Shown piece after piece: positions 1 to 8,051 of a DNA stretch of 36,494 nucleotides. Positions within the stretch are counted from its first letter, which is position 1; each line of letters opens with the position of its first letter. A model generated the notes under the pieces. The model did no database searches, had not been told where the DNA came from, and saw nothing but the letters and a program-made list of their open reading frames with translations. Source of the stretch: Streptomyces phyllanthi (GTDB taxonomy: Bacteria; Actinomycetota; Actinomycetes; Streptomycetales; Streptomycetaceae); assembly GCF_009377205.1 (NCBI RefSeq), contig NZ_VJZE01000040.1, positions 1 through 36,494 of the forward strand, read 5' to 3'. A program made the position numbers and the translations under genes.

Positions 1-481
1 GGCACGGGCAGGTCGAGGACGCGCGCGGCACGGGCGGCGACCAGGGCGGGCAGCCCCTCGGGCAGATCCAGCGCGGCCCGGTGAATCCGGCCGAGGCCAG
101 GTCCTGGGCCGTGCGGACGGTGGCGTCCAGGGGCCCAGGAACGTGAGGGCTTCGACACCGGCGGCAAGCAGCTCGCGCACCGCTTCCGGGCCGTCGTCCG
201 TCTCCTCCGCGACGACACGGGGCACGACCTCAACGCCGAGGACCTTCCCCTATTGGCTGATCAGCAGGGCACCCTGGTCCTCGCGACCATCCGCGCCCGC
301 CTGGTCAACGTGCCCGTCCGGCTGGACCGTTCCGCACGCGAGATCCCGCCCGCGAGGGCCCGACAGACCTGTGAACCTCTGGGAAAGCTGGGCAGACCAG
401 CGGCTACCTCCTGCCCGTAGCCGGATTCTCCCCACGGCCACCGAAGACGATCACCGGCGAAGCGACCCGGTGGATCCGGGT
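1..481. other. Gene-remnant stretch with no intact gene
   Basis: I could not identify an intact gene here. On the minus strand, from about 240 down to 1, the sequence has coding-like third-position GC bias. A continuous peptide (…EVVPRVVAEETDDG…, then …TVRTAQDLASAGF…, then …LPALVAARAARVLDLPV) needs two frame changes, near positions 130 and 80. A plus-strand frame from about 140 to 420 is also GC3-biased but has no start codon. This looks like decayed coding DNA at the border of the thiolase gene. The family is not recognised. Confidence 0.3.
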
Positions 482-1663
482 TCAGGCCACCCCGTGCACC
501 AGGAGCGCGCTCCCCTGTCCGCCGCCTCCGCACATGGCCGCGGCGGCGGTGCCTCCGCCGCGGCGGCGCAGGGCGTACGCGAGGTGGACGACCAGGCGGG
601 CCCCGGAGGCACCGAGGGGGTGGCCGAGCGCCAGGGCACCGCCTTCGGCGTTGAGGATCTCCGGGGAGAGACCGAGCTTGCCGGCCGAGACGAGTCCGAC
701 CGAGGCGAACGCCTCGTTGATCTCCACCAGGTCGAGGTCTCCGATGCCGAGGCCGGCGCGGGCGAGCGCGGCGTTGATCGCGTTGGCCGGCTGCTCGTGC
801 AGGCTGGGGTCGGGGCCGGCGACCGTCCCGTGCGCCCCGATCTCGGCCAGCGGGGTGAGGCCGAGCTCCGCCGCCTTGCGCGGGCTGCACACCACCACCG
901 CCGCGGCGCCGTCGTTGAGCGGTGAGGAGGTGCCGGCGGTGATGGTCCCGGACGCCCCGAAGCTGGGGCGCAGCTTGCCCAGGATCTCCACGCTGGTGTC
1001 GGGGCGCACCGTCTCGTCGTGCTCGACCAGCACCTCGCCGCCCTTGCGCTGGGGCACCGGCACCGGAACGATCTCCTCGGCGAGCGCGCCGCTCGCGATC
1101 GCCGCGGCGGCCTTCTGGTGCGAGGCGGCGGCGAAGGCGTCCTGCTCCTCGCGGGTGACGCCGTAGCGGCCGTTGTAGCGCTCCGTCGCCTCGCCCATGA
1201 CCATGTCGTCGAAGGAGCAGTACAGTCCGTCGAGCTCCATGCTGTCGGCGAGCGCCGTCTCGCCGTACTTGAAGCCGGCCCGCGCTCCGGCGAGCAGATG
1301 CGGCGCCCGGGTCATCGACTCCTGCCCGCCGGCCACGATCAGGTCGAACTCCCCTGCCCTGATCAGCTGGTCGGCCAGGGCCACGGCGTCGAGGCCGGAC
1401 AGGCAGACCTTGTTGACGGTCATCGCGGGAGCCCCCATGGGGATGCCCGCGGCGACCGCGGCCTGTCGGGCCGGGTTCTGGCCGGCGCCGGCGCCGATCG
1501 CCTGCCCCATGATCGTGTACTCCACCTGCTCCGGCCGAACCCCGGCCCGCGCGAGCGCCTCGCGGATCGCCAGGCTGCCCAGCCGCGGTGCTGAAAAGTC
1601 CTTGAGCGAGCCCATGAGCTTGCCCATCGGGGTCCGCGCGCCACCCAGGATCAACGATTTCAT
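482..1663 (-). CDS. Thiolase / acetyl-CoA acetyltransferase, divergent copy; possible polyyne self-resistance
   Basis: A 393-residue thiolase, full length for the family. It begins MKSLILGGARTPMGK. The nucleophilic Cys is at residue 87 in NKVCLSGLDA. The NEAFA motif, the catalytic His in ALGHPLGASGAR and the second catalytic Cys in MCGGGGQGSA are all present, so it should catalyse reversible condensation of two acyl-CoA units such as acetyl-CoA. The ATG at 1663 is preceded on its strand by a GAGAGGAAG ribosome site. It is transcribed away from the fatty acyl-AMP ligase operon with about 200 bp between them. Acetyl-CoA acetyltransferases are known targets of bacterial polyynes, and extra copies in polyyne clusters act as resistance proteins. 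A resistance role here is inferred from position. Ordinary beta-ketothiolase metabolism is the alternative. Confidence 0.93.
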   Translation of the reverse strand: MKSLILGGARTPMGKLMGSLKDFSAPRLGSLAIREALARAGVRPEQVEYTIMGQAIGAGAGQNPARQAAVAAGIPMGAPAMTVNKVCLSGLDAVALADQLIRAGEFDLIVAGGQESMTRAPHLLAGARAGFKYGETALADSMELDGLYCSFDDMVMGEATERYNGRYGVTREEQDAFAAASHQKAAAAIASGALAEEIVPVPVPQRKGGEVLVEHDETVRPDTSVEILGKLRPSFGASGTITAGTSSPLNDGAAAVVVCSPRKAAELGLTPLAEIGAHGTVAGPDPSLHEQPANAINAALARAGLGIGDLDLVEINEAFASVGLVSAGKLGLSPEILNAEGGALALGHPLGASGARLVVHLAYALRRRGGGTAAAAMCGGGGQGSALLVHGVA

Positions 1664-1867
1664 GCTGCTCTTCCTCTCCACGGCTGTCCTGGCACCCCGA
1701 CTGTAGGGCCGCGTGGACGGGGCGGGGCGCGGACCCGGAGCGGTCCCGTGCACGGTAACAACGGCTGTACGGGGCTTTGTTCGCCAGCACAGAGAACGCC
1801 GGGCGGCCGTTGACCGGCCCCCCGCCCCCGGCATCCCCTGGGTCCGACTTCCCCGAAGGGACTGCTG

Positions 1868-3694
1868 ATGCGCCTGATGACGCTCCCCGACATCCTGCGT
1901 GAGCGGCTGACCGAGCCGCCCGCGCTCGCCTACCGGTTCCTCGCCGACGGCACCGCGCAGAGCGCCGTGGACTGGACCTACCACGACCTCGCCCGGCGCG
2001 CGGCGGAGGTGGCCGGCCGGCTGGGGGACTGCGCCGGGCGGCGGGTGGTGCTCGCGCTGGACCCCGGACTGCCCTACATCGCGGCGCTGTTCGGCATCTT
2101 CCAGGCCGGGGCGGTCGCCGTGCCGTCCTTCCCCCCGTTCGGCCGCAAGGCCTCCAGCCGCTTCGTGTCGATCGTCGCCGACTGCCGGCCCGACGCGGTC
2201 ATCATGGCGGGCCACCATCTGCAGAGCGAGGCCATGGCCGCTGAGCCGCTGTCCGGCGTCCGGGTGCTCACCCTGGACGACGCAGACCTGGCGGGCCCGG
2301 ACACCGCCGGCCCCGCCGCGGCCGCGGAGCATCGGCCGGTGGCGGCGGACGAGCCCGCACTGATCCAGTACACCTCCGGCTCCACCGGCGATCCGAAGGG
2401 GATCGTGCTGACGCACGGGAACCTGGTCAGCAACTGCCGTGTCCTGGAAGCGAACATGGGCGCGGACCCGGACCGCCTCGGGTGCAGCTGGCTGCCGCCG
2501 TACCACGACATGGGCCTGATGGGCACGATCATGCTGTCCCTGCACGGTGGTTGGCCGCTGGTCCTGCTCTCCCCCGTGCACTTCGTGCAGCGCCCGTACC
2601 GCTGGCTCAAGGCGGTCAGCGACCACCGGGCCACCATCTCCGTGGCACCGAACTTCGCGTTCGACATGTGTGCGGACTCGGTCACCGACGAGGAGCTGGC
2701 CGCGCTCGACCTGAGTACGCTGCGCCAGCTCTACTGCGGCAGCGAGCCGGTCTTCAAGGCGACGCTCGACCGCTTCCGCGACCGCTTCGGGCCGGCCGGC
2801 TACGACGAGGAGTGCGTCATCCCCTGCTACGGGATGGCCGAAGCCACCCTCTTCGTCTCGGGCAAGCCGGACGGCACGCCCGTCAGGACGCGCTGGCTGG
2901 GCCGGGCCGGGCTGGAGCAGGGGCGGGTGGTGGCCGGCGCGCCGTGGGCGGACGACGCCGTCGAGGTGGTCAGCTGCGGCGCCGTCGCCGAGGGCCACGA
3001 GGTACTCATCGTCGATCCGCAGACCCTGGTTCCGGCGCCGCACGGACACGTCGGCGAGGTCTGGGTGAGCGGGCCCAACGTGGCGCACGGCTACTTCCAG
3101 CGCCCCGAGCTCACCGCCGAGACCTTCGGGGCCCGCCCGGCGGACACGGGCCCCAGCGGTACCCCCGGCGGGCGTCCGCACACCGCCGGCGCTCCCGACG
3201 GCCCTCCGCACACCGCCGGCACCCGCACGGACGCCGACACTCAGGCAGGCCGACTGCGCACCGGCGACCTCGGCTTCCTGCACGACGGCGAGCTGTACAT
3301 CACCGGTCGGATCAAGGACCTCATCGTGATCGCCGGCCGCAACCTCTACCCGCAGGACATCGAGCTCTCCACGCTCACCGCCTGCGACTGGCTCCGCCGG
3401 GCGGCCGCCTTCAGCGTCGTACGCCCCGGCGCGGCCACCGAAGAGCTGGTCGTCGTCGCCGAACTCGCCCCGTCCGCGGTACGCACGGACGGCGAGCTCG
3501 CCCGCGCCGCGCAGGAGATCACCGCCGCGGTGACCGCGGACCACGGCATCGCGCCCGGCGCCATCCACCTCGGTCCGCCCGGCACCGTCCCGGTGACCAC
3601 CAGCGGAAAGGTCCGCCGCGGCGCGGTCCGCGAAAACTACCTCGCCGGGAAGCTCGAGCGCCCCCACCCGGCCACCACCCCCGTCGCGCTCTGA
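1868..3694 (+). CDS. Fatty acyl-AMP ligase (FAAL), polyyne-type starter activation
   Basis: A 608-residue adenylate-forming enzyme. The phosphate loop YTSGSTGDPKG lies near residues 168-178. YGMAEATLF and the TGDLGF…GRIKDLIVIAGRNLYPQDIE region follow, as in FadD26/JamA-type fatty acyl-AMP ligases. These activate a free fatty acid with ATP and load it on an acyl carrier protein rather than CoA. The natural acceptor is the ACP encoded at 5603. The ATG at 1868 is chosen because GAAGGG lies 7 nt upstream; an in-frame ATG at 1877 is less well spaced. Just before the TGDLG motif there is a low-complexity Gly/Pro/His/Thr segment containing an internal near-duplication (PHTAG twice), probably a surface loop. 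The gene heads the operon; the next start follows after 14 nt. Confidence 0.93.
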   Translation: MRLMTLPDILRERLTEPPALAYRFLADGTAQSAVDWTYHDLARRAAEVAGRLGDCAGRRVVLALDPGLPYIAALFGIFQAGAVAVPSFPPFGRKASSRFVSIVADCRPDAVIMAGHHLQSEAMAAEPLSGVRVLTLDDADLAGPDTAGPAAAAEHRPVAADEPALIQYTSGSTGDPKGIVLTHGNLVSNCRVLEANMGADPDRLGCSWLPPYHDMGLMGTIMLSLHGGWPLVLLSPVHFVQRPYRWLKAVSDHRATISVAPNFAFDMCADSVTDEELAALDLSTLRQLYCGSEPVFKATLDRFRDRFGPAGYDEECVIPCYGMAEATLFVSGKPDGTPVRTRWLGRAGLEQGRVVAGAPWADDAVEVVSCGAVAEGHEVLIVDPQTLVPAPHGHVGEVWVSGPNVAHGYFQRPELTAETFGARPADTGPSGTPGGRPHTAGAPDGPPHTAGTRTDADTQAGRLRTGDLGFLHDGELYITGRIKDLIVIAGRNLYPQDIELSTLTACDWLRRAAAFSVVRPGAATEELVVVAELAPSAVRTDGELARAAQEITAAVTADHGIAPGAIHLGPPGTVPVTTSGKVRRGAVRENYLAGKLERPHPATTPVAL

Positions 3695-3708
3695 CCCCAG
3701 GAGTTCCG

Positions 3709-4626
3709 ATGACCACCGCCATGCCCGCGGCCGCCCGGTCCGACACCGATCACCTGGCCCGCCGTCTGGCCTATCTGACCGTCTGCGTCCCCGCGGCCGG
3801 CTTCGCCGCCGCCGTGGCCTTCGCCTGGCACTACGGGTTCACCGTGACCGACGGCGCCCTGCTGGCCGGCATGTACCTGGTGACGGCGCTCGGAGTCGAG
3901 GGCGGTCTGCACCGCTTCTTCTCGCACAAGGCGTTCGCCGCCGGCCCGGTGGTGACCACCGTCTGGGGCGTCGCCGGCAGCATGGCGGCGCAGGGGCCGA
4001 TCCTCTTCTGGGTCGCCACCCACCGCATGCACCACGCCCACACCGACACCGACCGCGACCCGCACTCCCCGCGCCCCATCGGCACGGGCCGGCTGGCCCG
4101 GCTGCGCGGGCTGTGGCACGGGCACGTCGGCTGGCTGTTCACCGTCCGGCGCAGCGGCTGGAGCGGCCATGTGCCGGACCTGATGGCCAACCGGACCGTG
4201 ATGCGTCTGAACCGCCACTACTTCACCTGGGTGGCGCTCGGTCTCGCGCTCCCCGCCGCCGTCGGCGGCCTGGTCAGCGGTAGCGCGACCGGTGCCGTCA
4301 GCGGGCTGCTCTGGGGCGGTCTGGCCCGGATCTTCCTGCTCGACCAGGTCACCTGGGGGGTCAACTCGATCGGGCACACCCTCGGGAACCGCCCGTACCG
4401 GACGCGGGACAACAGCCGCAACGTCGCGGCGCTCGCCCCGTTCTCGGTCGGCGGCTCCTGGCACAACAACCACCACGCCCAGCCCGCCCTGGCCGTCACC
4501 CGCCGCACGTTCTGGCAGCTCGACATCGCCGGTTCGGTGATCAGGCTGGCCGACCGCGCGGGACTGGTGACGAACGTGCGCTATCCGAGCCGCGGCAGGC
4601 GCTCCGCCGAGAACGCAAGGAGGTAG
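3709..4626 (+). CDS. Membrane fatty acid desaturase / acetylenase 1
   Basis: A 305-residue integral membrane di-iron desaturase of the acyl-CoA/acyl-ACP type. The three histidine boxes are HRFFSH (68-73), HRMHH (105-109) and HNNHH (252-256), set between hydrophobic segments. Enzymes of this family insert double bonds with O2 and electrons. In polyyne and terminal-alkyne pathways they also convert alkenes to alkynes on an ACP-bound chain. AGGAG lies just before the ATG at 3709. Its place between the FAAL and a second desaturase matches polyyne clusters. Which bond it makes cannot be read from sequence. Confidence 0.92.
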   Translation: MTTAMPAAARSDTDHLARRLAYLTVCVPAAGFAAAVAFAWHYGFTVTDGALLAGMYLVTALGVEGGLHRFFSHKAFAAGPVVTTVWGVAGSMAAQGPILFWVATHRMHHAHTDTDRDPHSPRPIGTGRLARLRGLWHGHVGWLFTVRRSGWSGHVPDLMANRTVMRLNRHYFTWVALGLALPAAVGGLVSGSATGAVSGLLWGGLARIFLLDQVTWGVNSIGHTLGNRPYRTRDNSRNVAALAPFSVGGSWHNNHHAQPALAVTRRTFWQLDIAGSVIRLADRAGLVTNVRYPSRGRRSAENARR

Positions 4627-4630
4627 TCCC

Positions 4631-5590
4631 ATGTCGACCACCGTCGGCCCGGCGCTGGAGCCGGCCATCGTCAAGCTCGACCCGGCGAGCCGAAGGATCA
4701 AGTGGGTGACGGCGTTCACCCTGATGACGCTGCCCGCGATCGGCTTCGCCGCCGCGCTGTACCTGCTCTGGACGGGCCAGGTCACCGCGGTGGACTGGAC
4801 GCTCTTCGGCGTCATGTACGCCGTCCACATGGCCGGCATCACCATCGGCTTCCACCGCTATCTCGCCCACAAGTCCTTCAAGACGTCCCGCTTCTTCGAG
4901 GGCGCGCTGATGATCGCCGGATCCATGGGCGGCCAGGGCCCGATCATGTTCTGGGTCACCACGCACCGCCGCCACCACCGGTTCAGCGACCACGAGGGCG
5001 ACCCGCACTCGCCGAACCTGCACGGTCCGGGCGTGCTGGGCAAGCTGCGCGGGCTGTGGCACGCGCACATGCCCTGGATGCTCAGCGACGAGACCTCCCG
5101 CTGGACGGTCTTCGCCCCCGACGTGCTGCGCGACCGCCGGCTGATGTTCTACCACCGTACCTACCTGTACTGGCTGGCCCTCGGTCTGCTGATCCCGACG
5201 GTCGTGGGGCTCGTGGTCGGCGGCAGCCTGATGGCCGGGTTCACCGCGTTCGTCTTCGGCGGCCTGGCCCGGATCTTCGTCGCCAACCAGGCGGCCTGGT
5301 GCGTCGGCTCGATCTCGCACATGTGGGGCGGCCGCCCGTTCGACAACGGTGACCGCAGCGCCAACAACTGGCCGGTCGCCGTCTTCACCTTCGGGGAGGG
5401 GCTGCAGAACAACCACCACGCCTTCCCCGGCTCGTACAAGCACGCGGTACGGGCCTGGGAGCCGGACCTCTCCGGCTGGGTGCTGACCACCCTCGGCAAG
5501 GTTCGCGTCGTGTGGGACCTGCGCCAACCGGACAAGGCCACCATCGCCGCCCGCCGCCGCCGCTCGCACGCCCGCACTCCCCAAGCCTGA
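4631..5590 (+). CDS. Membrane fatty acid desaturase / acetylenase 2
   Basis: A 319-residue paralogue of the preceding desaturase, with similar length and layout. The His boxes are HRYLAH (75-80) and HRRHH (112-116). The third box reads QNNHH, so its first His is Gln; Q-first third boxes occur in other functional desaturases, so activity is not excluded. The AGGAGG ribosome site overlaps the stop of the previous gene and the ATG follows 4 nt after it, so translation is probably coupled. It is expected to act with the neighbouring desaturases and rubredoxin on the ACP-bound fatty acyl chain. Confidence 0.92.
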   Translation: MSTTVGPALEPAIVKLDPASRRIKWVTAFTLMTLPAIGFAAALYLLWTGQVTAVDWTLFGVMYAVHMAGITIGFHRYLAHKSFKTSRFFEGALMIAGSMGGQGPIMFWVTTHRRHHRFSDHEGDPHSPNLHGPGVLGKLRGLWHAHMPWMLSDETSRWTVFAPDVLRDRRLMFYHRTYLYWLALGLLIPTVVGLVVGGSLMAGFTAFVFGGLARIFVANQAAWCVGSISHMWGGRPFDNGDRSANNWPVAVFTFGEGLQNNHHAFPGSYKHAVRAWEPDLSGWVLTTLGKVRVVWDLRQPDKATIAARRRRSHARTPQA

Positions 5591-5602
5591 AGGAGATCCC
5601 TG

Positions 5603-5899
5603 ATGTTCAAGCGCCGCAAGCAGCCCCTGCCCGAGGGCCCGGTCACCGAGGAGGTGCTCCGCGGCTGGCTCGTCGAGCATCTGGCGGGCCGGGTCGGCAT
5701 CACCGTCGACGAGGTCGACACCGCCGCCTCGTTCGAGTCCTACGGGCTCGACTCGCGGGTCGCGGTCCAGGTCTCCGGCGCCCTGGAGAAGCTCGTGGAG
5801 CGCCGGCTGTCGCCCGCCCTGCTCTACGAACACCCGACCATCGACGCGCTCAGCGGCTATCTGGCCAAGGAGCTGCGGCTCACCGGACAGGCGGGATGA
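5603..5899 (+). CDS. Acyl carrier protein (stand-alone) of the polyyne pathway
   Basis: A 98-residue carrier protein. The phosphopantetheine attachment serine is Ser51 in the motif SYGLDSRVAV, followed by the typical helix and an EHPTIDALSGYLA C-terminal segment. It should carry the fatty acyl chain activated by the FAAL while the three desaturases act on it. AAGGAGAT precedes the ATG at good spacing. The stop overlaps the ATG of the third desaturase by 4 nt. The N-terminal extension (about 12 residues, KRRK-rich) is slightly longer than in a minimal ACP. Confidence 0.94.
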   Translation: MFKRRKQPLPEGPVTEEVLRGWLVEHLAGRVGITVDEVDTAASFESYGLDSRVAVQVSGALEKLVERRLSPALLYEHPTIDALSGYLAKELRLTGQAG

Positions 5900-6993
5900 C
5901 CATGGCCGCCTACTCCTTTCCCACCGCGCCCGGCCCCGAGTTCAGCGAGTTCATGCGCAAGTCGGACCAGCTGAAGGGGGTGCGGCTGCAAGAGGCCGTG
6001 CCCAGCGAGTACCTCAAGCCGAACGTGGCCCGGGGCCTGCTCGGCTTCGCGCTGAGCTGGCTGCTGTACGCGGGCGCCGTCGCCGGCACGGCGTTCGCCC
6101 CCGCCTACCTCTGGCCGCTCCTGTGGGTGGTCGCCGGTCTCGGCGGCTGGGGCCTGCACTGCATCGCCCACGACTGCGGGCACGGGTCGTTCTCCCGCTC
6201 CCGCCGCCTCAACTCGGTGATCGGACACGCGGCGCTGCTGCCGCTCGTCTACCCCTTCCACGCCTGGCGGCATGTGCACAACCTGCACCACGCGCACACC
6301 AACAACCTGGAGCTGGACACCGACTGGCGGCCGCTGCCCGGCCGGATGTACGACGGCATGCCGCTGCGGCAGAAGATCGTCTACAAGGGGACCCGGACCT
6401 TCGCCTTCTGGTTCGGCACGATCAACTACTGGCGGGTCTCCGGCTTCCGCCCCGGCTTCTTCCCGAAGCGGCAGATGCGCCGGGACGTGGCCCGGTCGAT
6501 CGCCGTGGTCGTCGCCGTCTGCGCGCTCTACCTCCCGGCGCTCGGCTACTTCTTCGGCGTCCAGGGCCTGCTCACCATGTTCCTGGCCCCGTGGCTCTTC
6601 ATCCACGCCTGGTTCAGCGCCACCACGCTCATGCACCACAGCACCAGCGACATCCCCTACCTGTCCGGGGAGCACTGGACCCGCAACGCCAGCCGGCTGC
6701 TGGTGACCACCGACTACACCTACCCCCGGTGGCTGCTCTTCCTCACCCACAACATCTCGATCCACACGGCCCACCACGTGATCCCGGCGGTGCCGTTCTA
6801 CCACCTGCCCAAGGCGCAGGAGGCGCTGAAGCAGGCATACCCGGACATGGTCCGCGAGCGCCGGTTCACCTTCGGCGAGCTCTGGAGAATCCTGCGGGAC
6901 TGCCACTTCTACGACACGGAGTCCGGCTTCTACACCGACTTCGACCACCGTCCCGTACCGGCGCGGGACCACTCCAAGGTGCCCGCGGCGTGA
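5896..6993 (+). CDS. Membrane fatty acid desaturase / acetylenase 3 (omega-type)
   Basis: A 365-residue desaturase of a different subfamily from the two upstream. The His boxes are HDCGH (92-96), HNLHH (128-132) and HTAHH near the C-terminus, the pattern of plant/cyanobacterial omega-6-like desaturases and acetylenases. Polyyne clusters typically carry one such enzyme after the ACP. The ATG at 5896 overlaps the ACP stop (ATGA); a second in-frame ATG lies at 5902. The stop overlaps the GTG start of the next gene. Its likely substrate is the ACP-bound acyl chain after earlier desaturation; the regiochemistry is unknown. Confidence 0.93.
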   Translation: MTMAAYSFPTAPGPEFSEFMRKSDQLKGVRLQEAVPSEYLKPNVARGLLGFALSWLLYAGAVAGTAFAPAYLWPLLWVVAGLGGWGLHCIAHDCGHGSFSRSRRLNSVIGHAALLPLVYPFHAWRHVHNLHHAHTNNLELDTDWRPLPGRMYDGMPLRQKIVYKGTRTFAFWFGTINYWRVSGFRPGFFPKRQMRRDVARSIAVVVAVCALYLPALGYFFGVQGLLTMFLAPWLFIHAWFSATTLMHHSTSDIPYLSGEHWTRNASRLLVTTDYTYPRWLLFLTHNISIHTAHHVIPAVPFYHLPKAQEALKQAYPDMVRERRFTFGELWRILRDCHFYDTESGFYTDFDHRPVPARDHSKVPAA

Positions 6994-7826
6994 TCGGGCG
7001 GATGGCGTACGCGGTGGCCGGCGCTCTGGCCCCCGGGGCGGCCGGCCGCCGGGCCACCGACGCGTTCAGCACCACCCGGGCCTTCGGGATCCACCCCGCG
7101 GACCTGCCACCGCTGGGCGCACGGCCGTTCCCCGTACCGGGAGCGCCGCGTGTACGCGAGGGCTACCTCTGGGGTGCCGACGACGCGCCCACCGCGCTGC
7201 TGGTGCATGGCTGGGGAGCCGACTCCAGCAGCATGCACAGCCTGATCGGCCCGCTGCGGGAGCTCGGTTACCGGGTGGCGGCCTTCGACGCGCCAGGGCA
7301 CGGGGTGTCGGCGGGGACACAGGCCACCATGACCGAGTACGCGGAGGCGGTGGGGGCGGTGCTGGACACGCTCGGCCCGGTCCGGGTGGTCGTGGCGCAC
7401 TCCCTCGGCTCGATCGTGACCGCCGCCGCCCTCGCGAGCCGGCCGGAGCTGCGGATCGACAGCCTCACCCTGGTGGCGCCCACCCGCACCCTCAGCGGGG
7501 TGCTGGACCGGTGGGCGTCCGGCCGGCTGCCGGCGCGGACCGTCGGGCTGATCCGCGCGGAGCTGCACCGGCGCAACGGCGTGCCCGTCACCCACTGGGA
7601 CGTGCTCGCGCACGCCCGCGGGCTCACCGCGCCGGTGCTGGTCGTGGCGGATCCGCACGATCCGGTGGTGCCGTTCGCGGAGGCCGAGGCGATCGCCGCC
7701 GGGCTTCCCGGCGCCCGGCTGCGGAGCGTGCCGGACAGCGGGCACCTGGGGATCCTGATGTCCGCCGTGACCAAGGAGACGACGGCGGCCTTCGTCGCCG
7801 AGCACGCGGAGGAGAGCGTCCTGTGA
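6990..7826 (+). CDS. Alpha/beta hydrolase, probable releasing thioesterase of the polyyne pathway
   Basis: A 278-residue alpha/beta hydrolase. The oxyanion motif HGWG lies near residues 73-76, the nucleophile is Ser138 in AHSLG, an acid is in DPHDPV and a His in SGHLG, so the triad is complete. A hydrolase at this position, after the third desaturase, is a constant part of polyyne clusters and is thought to release the finished chain from the ACP as a free acid. The GTG at 6990 is chosen because it overlaps the previous stop (GTGA); the ATG at 7002 is an alternative. The stop overlaps the rubredoxin start. Confidence 0.88.
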   Translation: MIGRMAYAVAGALAPGAAGRRATDAFSTTRAFGIHPADLPPLGARPFPVPGAPRVREGYLWGADDAPTALLVHGWGADSSSMHSLIGPLRELGYRVAAFDAPGHGVSAGTQATMTEYAEAVGAVLDTLGPVRVVVAHSLGSIVTAAALASRPELRIDSLTLVAPTRTLSGVLDRWASGRLPARTVGLIRAELHRRNGVPVTHWDVLAHARGLTAPVLVVADPHDPVVPFAEAEAIAAGLPGARLRSVPDSGHLGILMSAVTKETTAAFVAEHAEESVL

Positions 7827-8014
7827 GCACCTCGACCGAAGTCGTCCGAGGCCGGGCCTGGATGTGCCTGATCTGCGGCTGGGTCTACTACGAGGACCTC
7901 GGCCTGCCGGAGGAGGGCATCCCGCCGGGCACCGCCTGGGAGGACATCCCCGACGACTGGTGCTGCCCCGACTGCGGCGTGAGCAAAGAGGACTTCGTCG
8001 TGGCCCCGCTGTGA
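7823..8014 (+). CDS. Rubredoxin, electron donor for desaturases/acetylenases
   Basis: A 63-residue rubredoxin. The iron site has Cys15-x-x-Cys18 (CLICG) and Cys48-x-x-Cys51 (CPDCG), with the usual WEDIPDDW segment between them. Rubredoxins pass electrons to membrane di-iron desaturases and hydroxylases, and one is regularly present in polyyne clusters. The GTG start overlaps the hydrolase stop (GTGA). The flavoprotein reductase encoded at the end of the operon (12665) is the likely source of electrons. Confidence 0.95.
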   Translation: MSTSTEVVRGRAWMCLICGWVYYEDLGLPEEGIPPGTAWEDIPDDWCCPDCGVSKEDFVVAPL

Positions 8015-8051
8015 GTCGTGAGCCGCGCCGCACCTGCGATCAGGAGTGAAC

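Noticed and set aside
482..3667. A 1061-codon open minus-strand frame running through the thiolase and the FAAL gene
   Set aside because: Only the part up to 1663 is the thiolase. The rest is antisense to the FAAL gene and has no recognisable domains; long antisense frames are normal in high-GC DNA.
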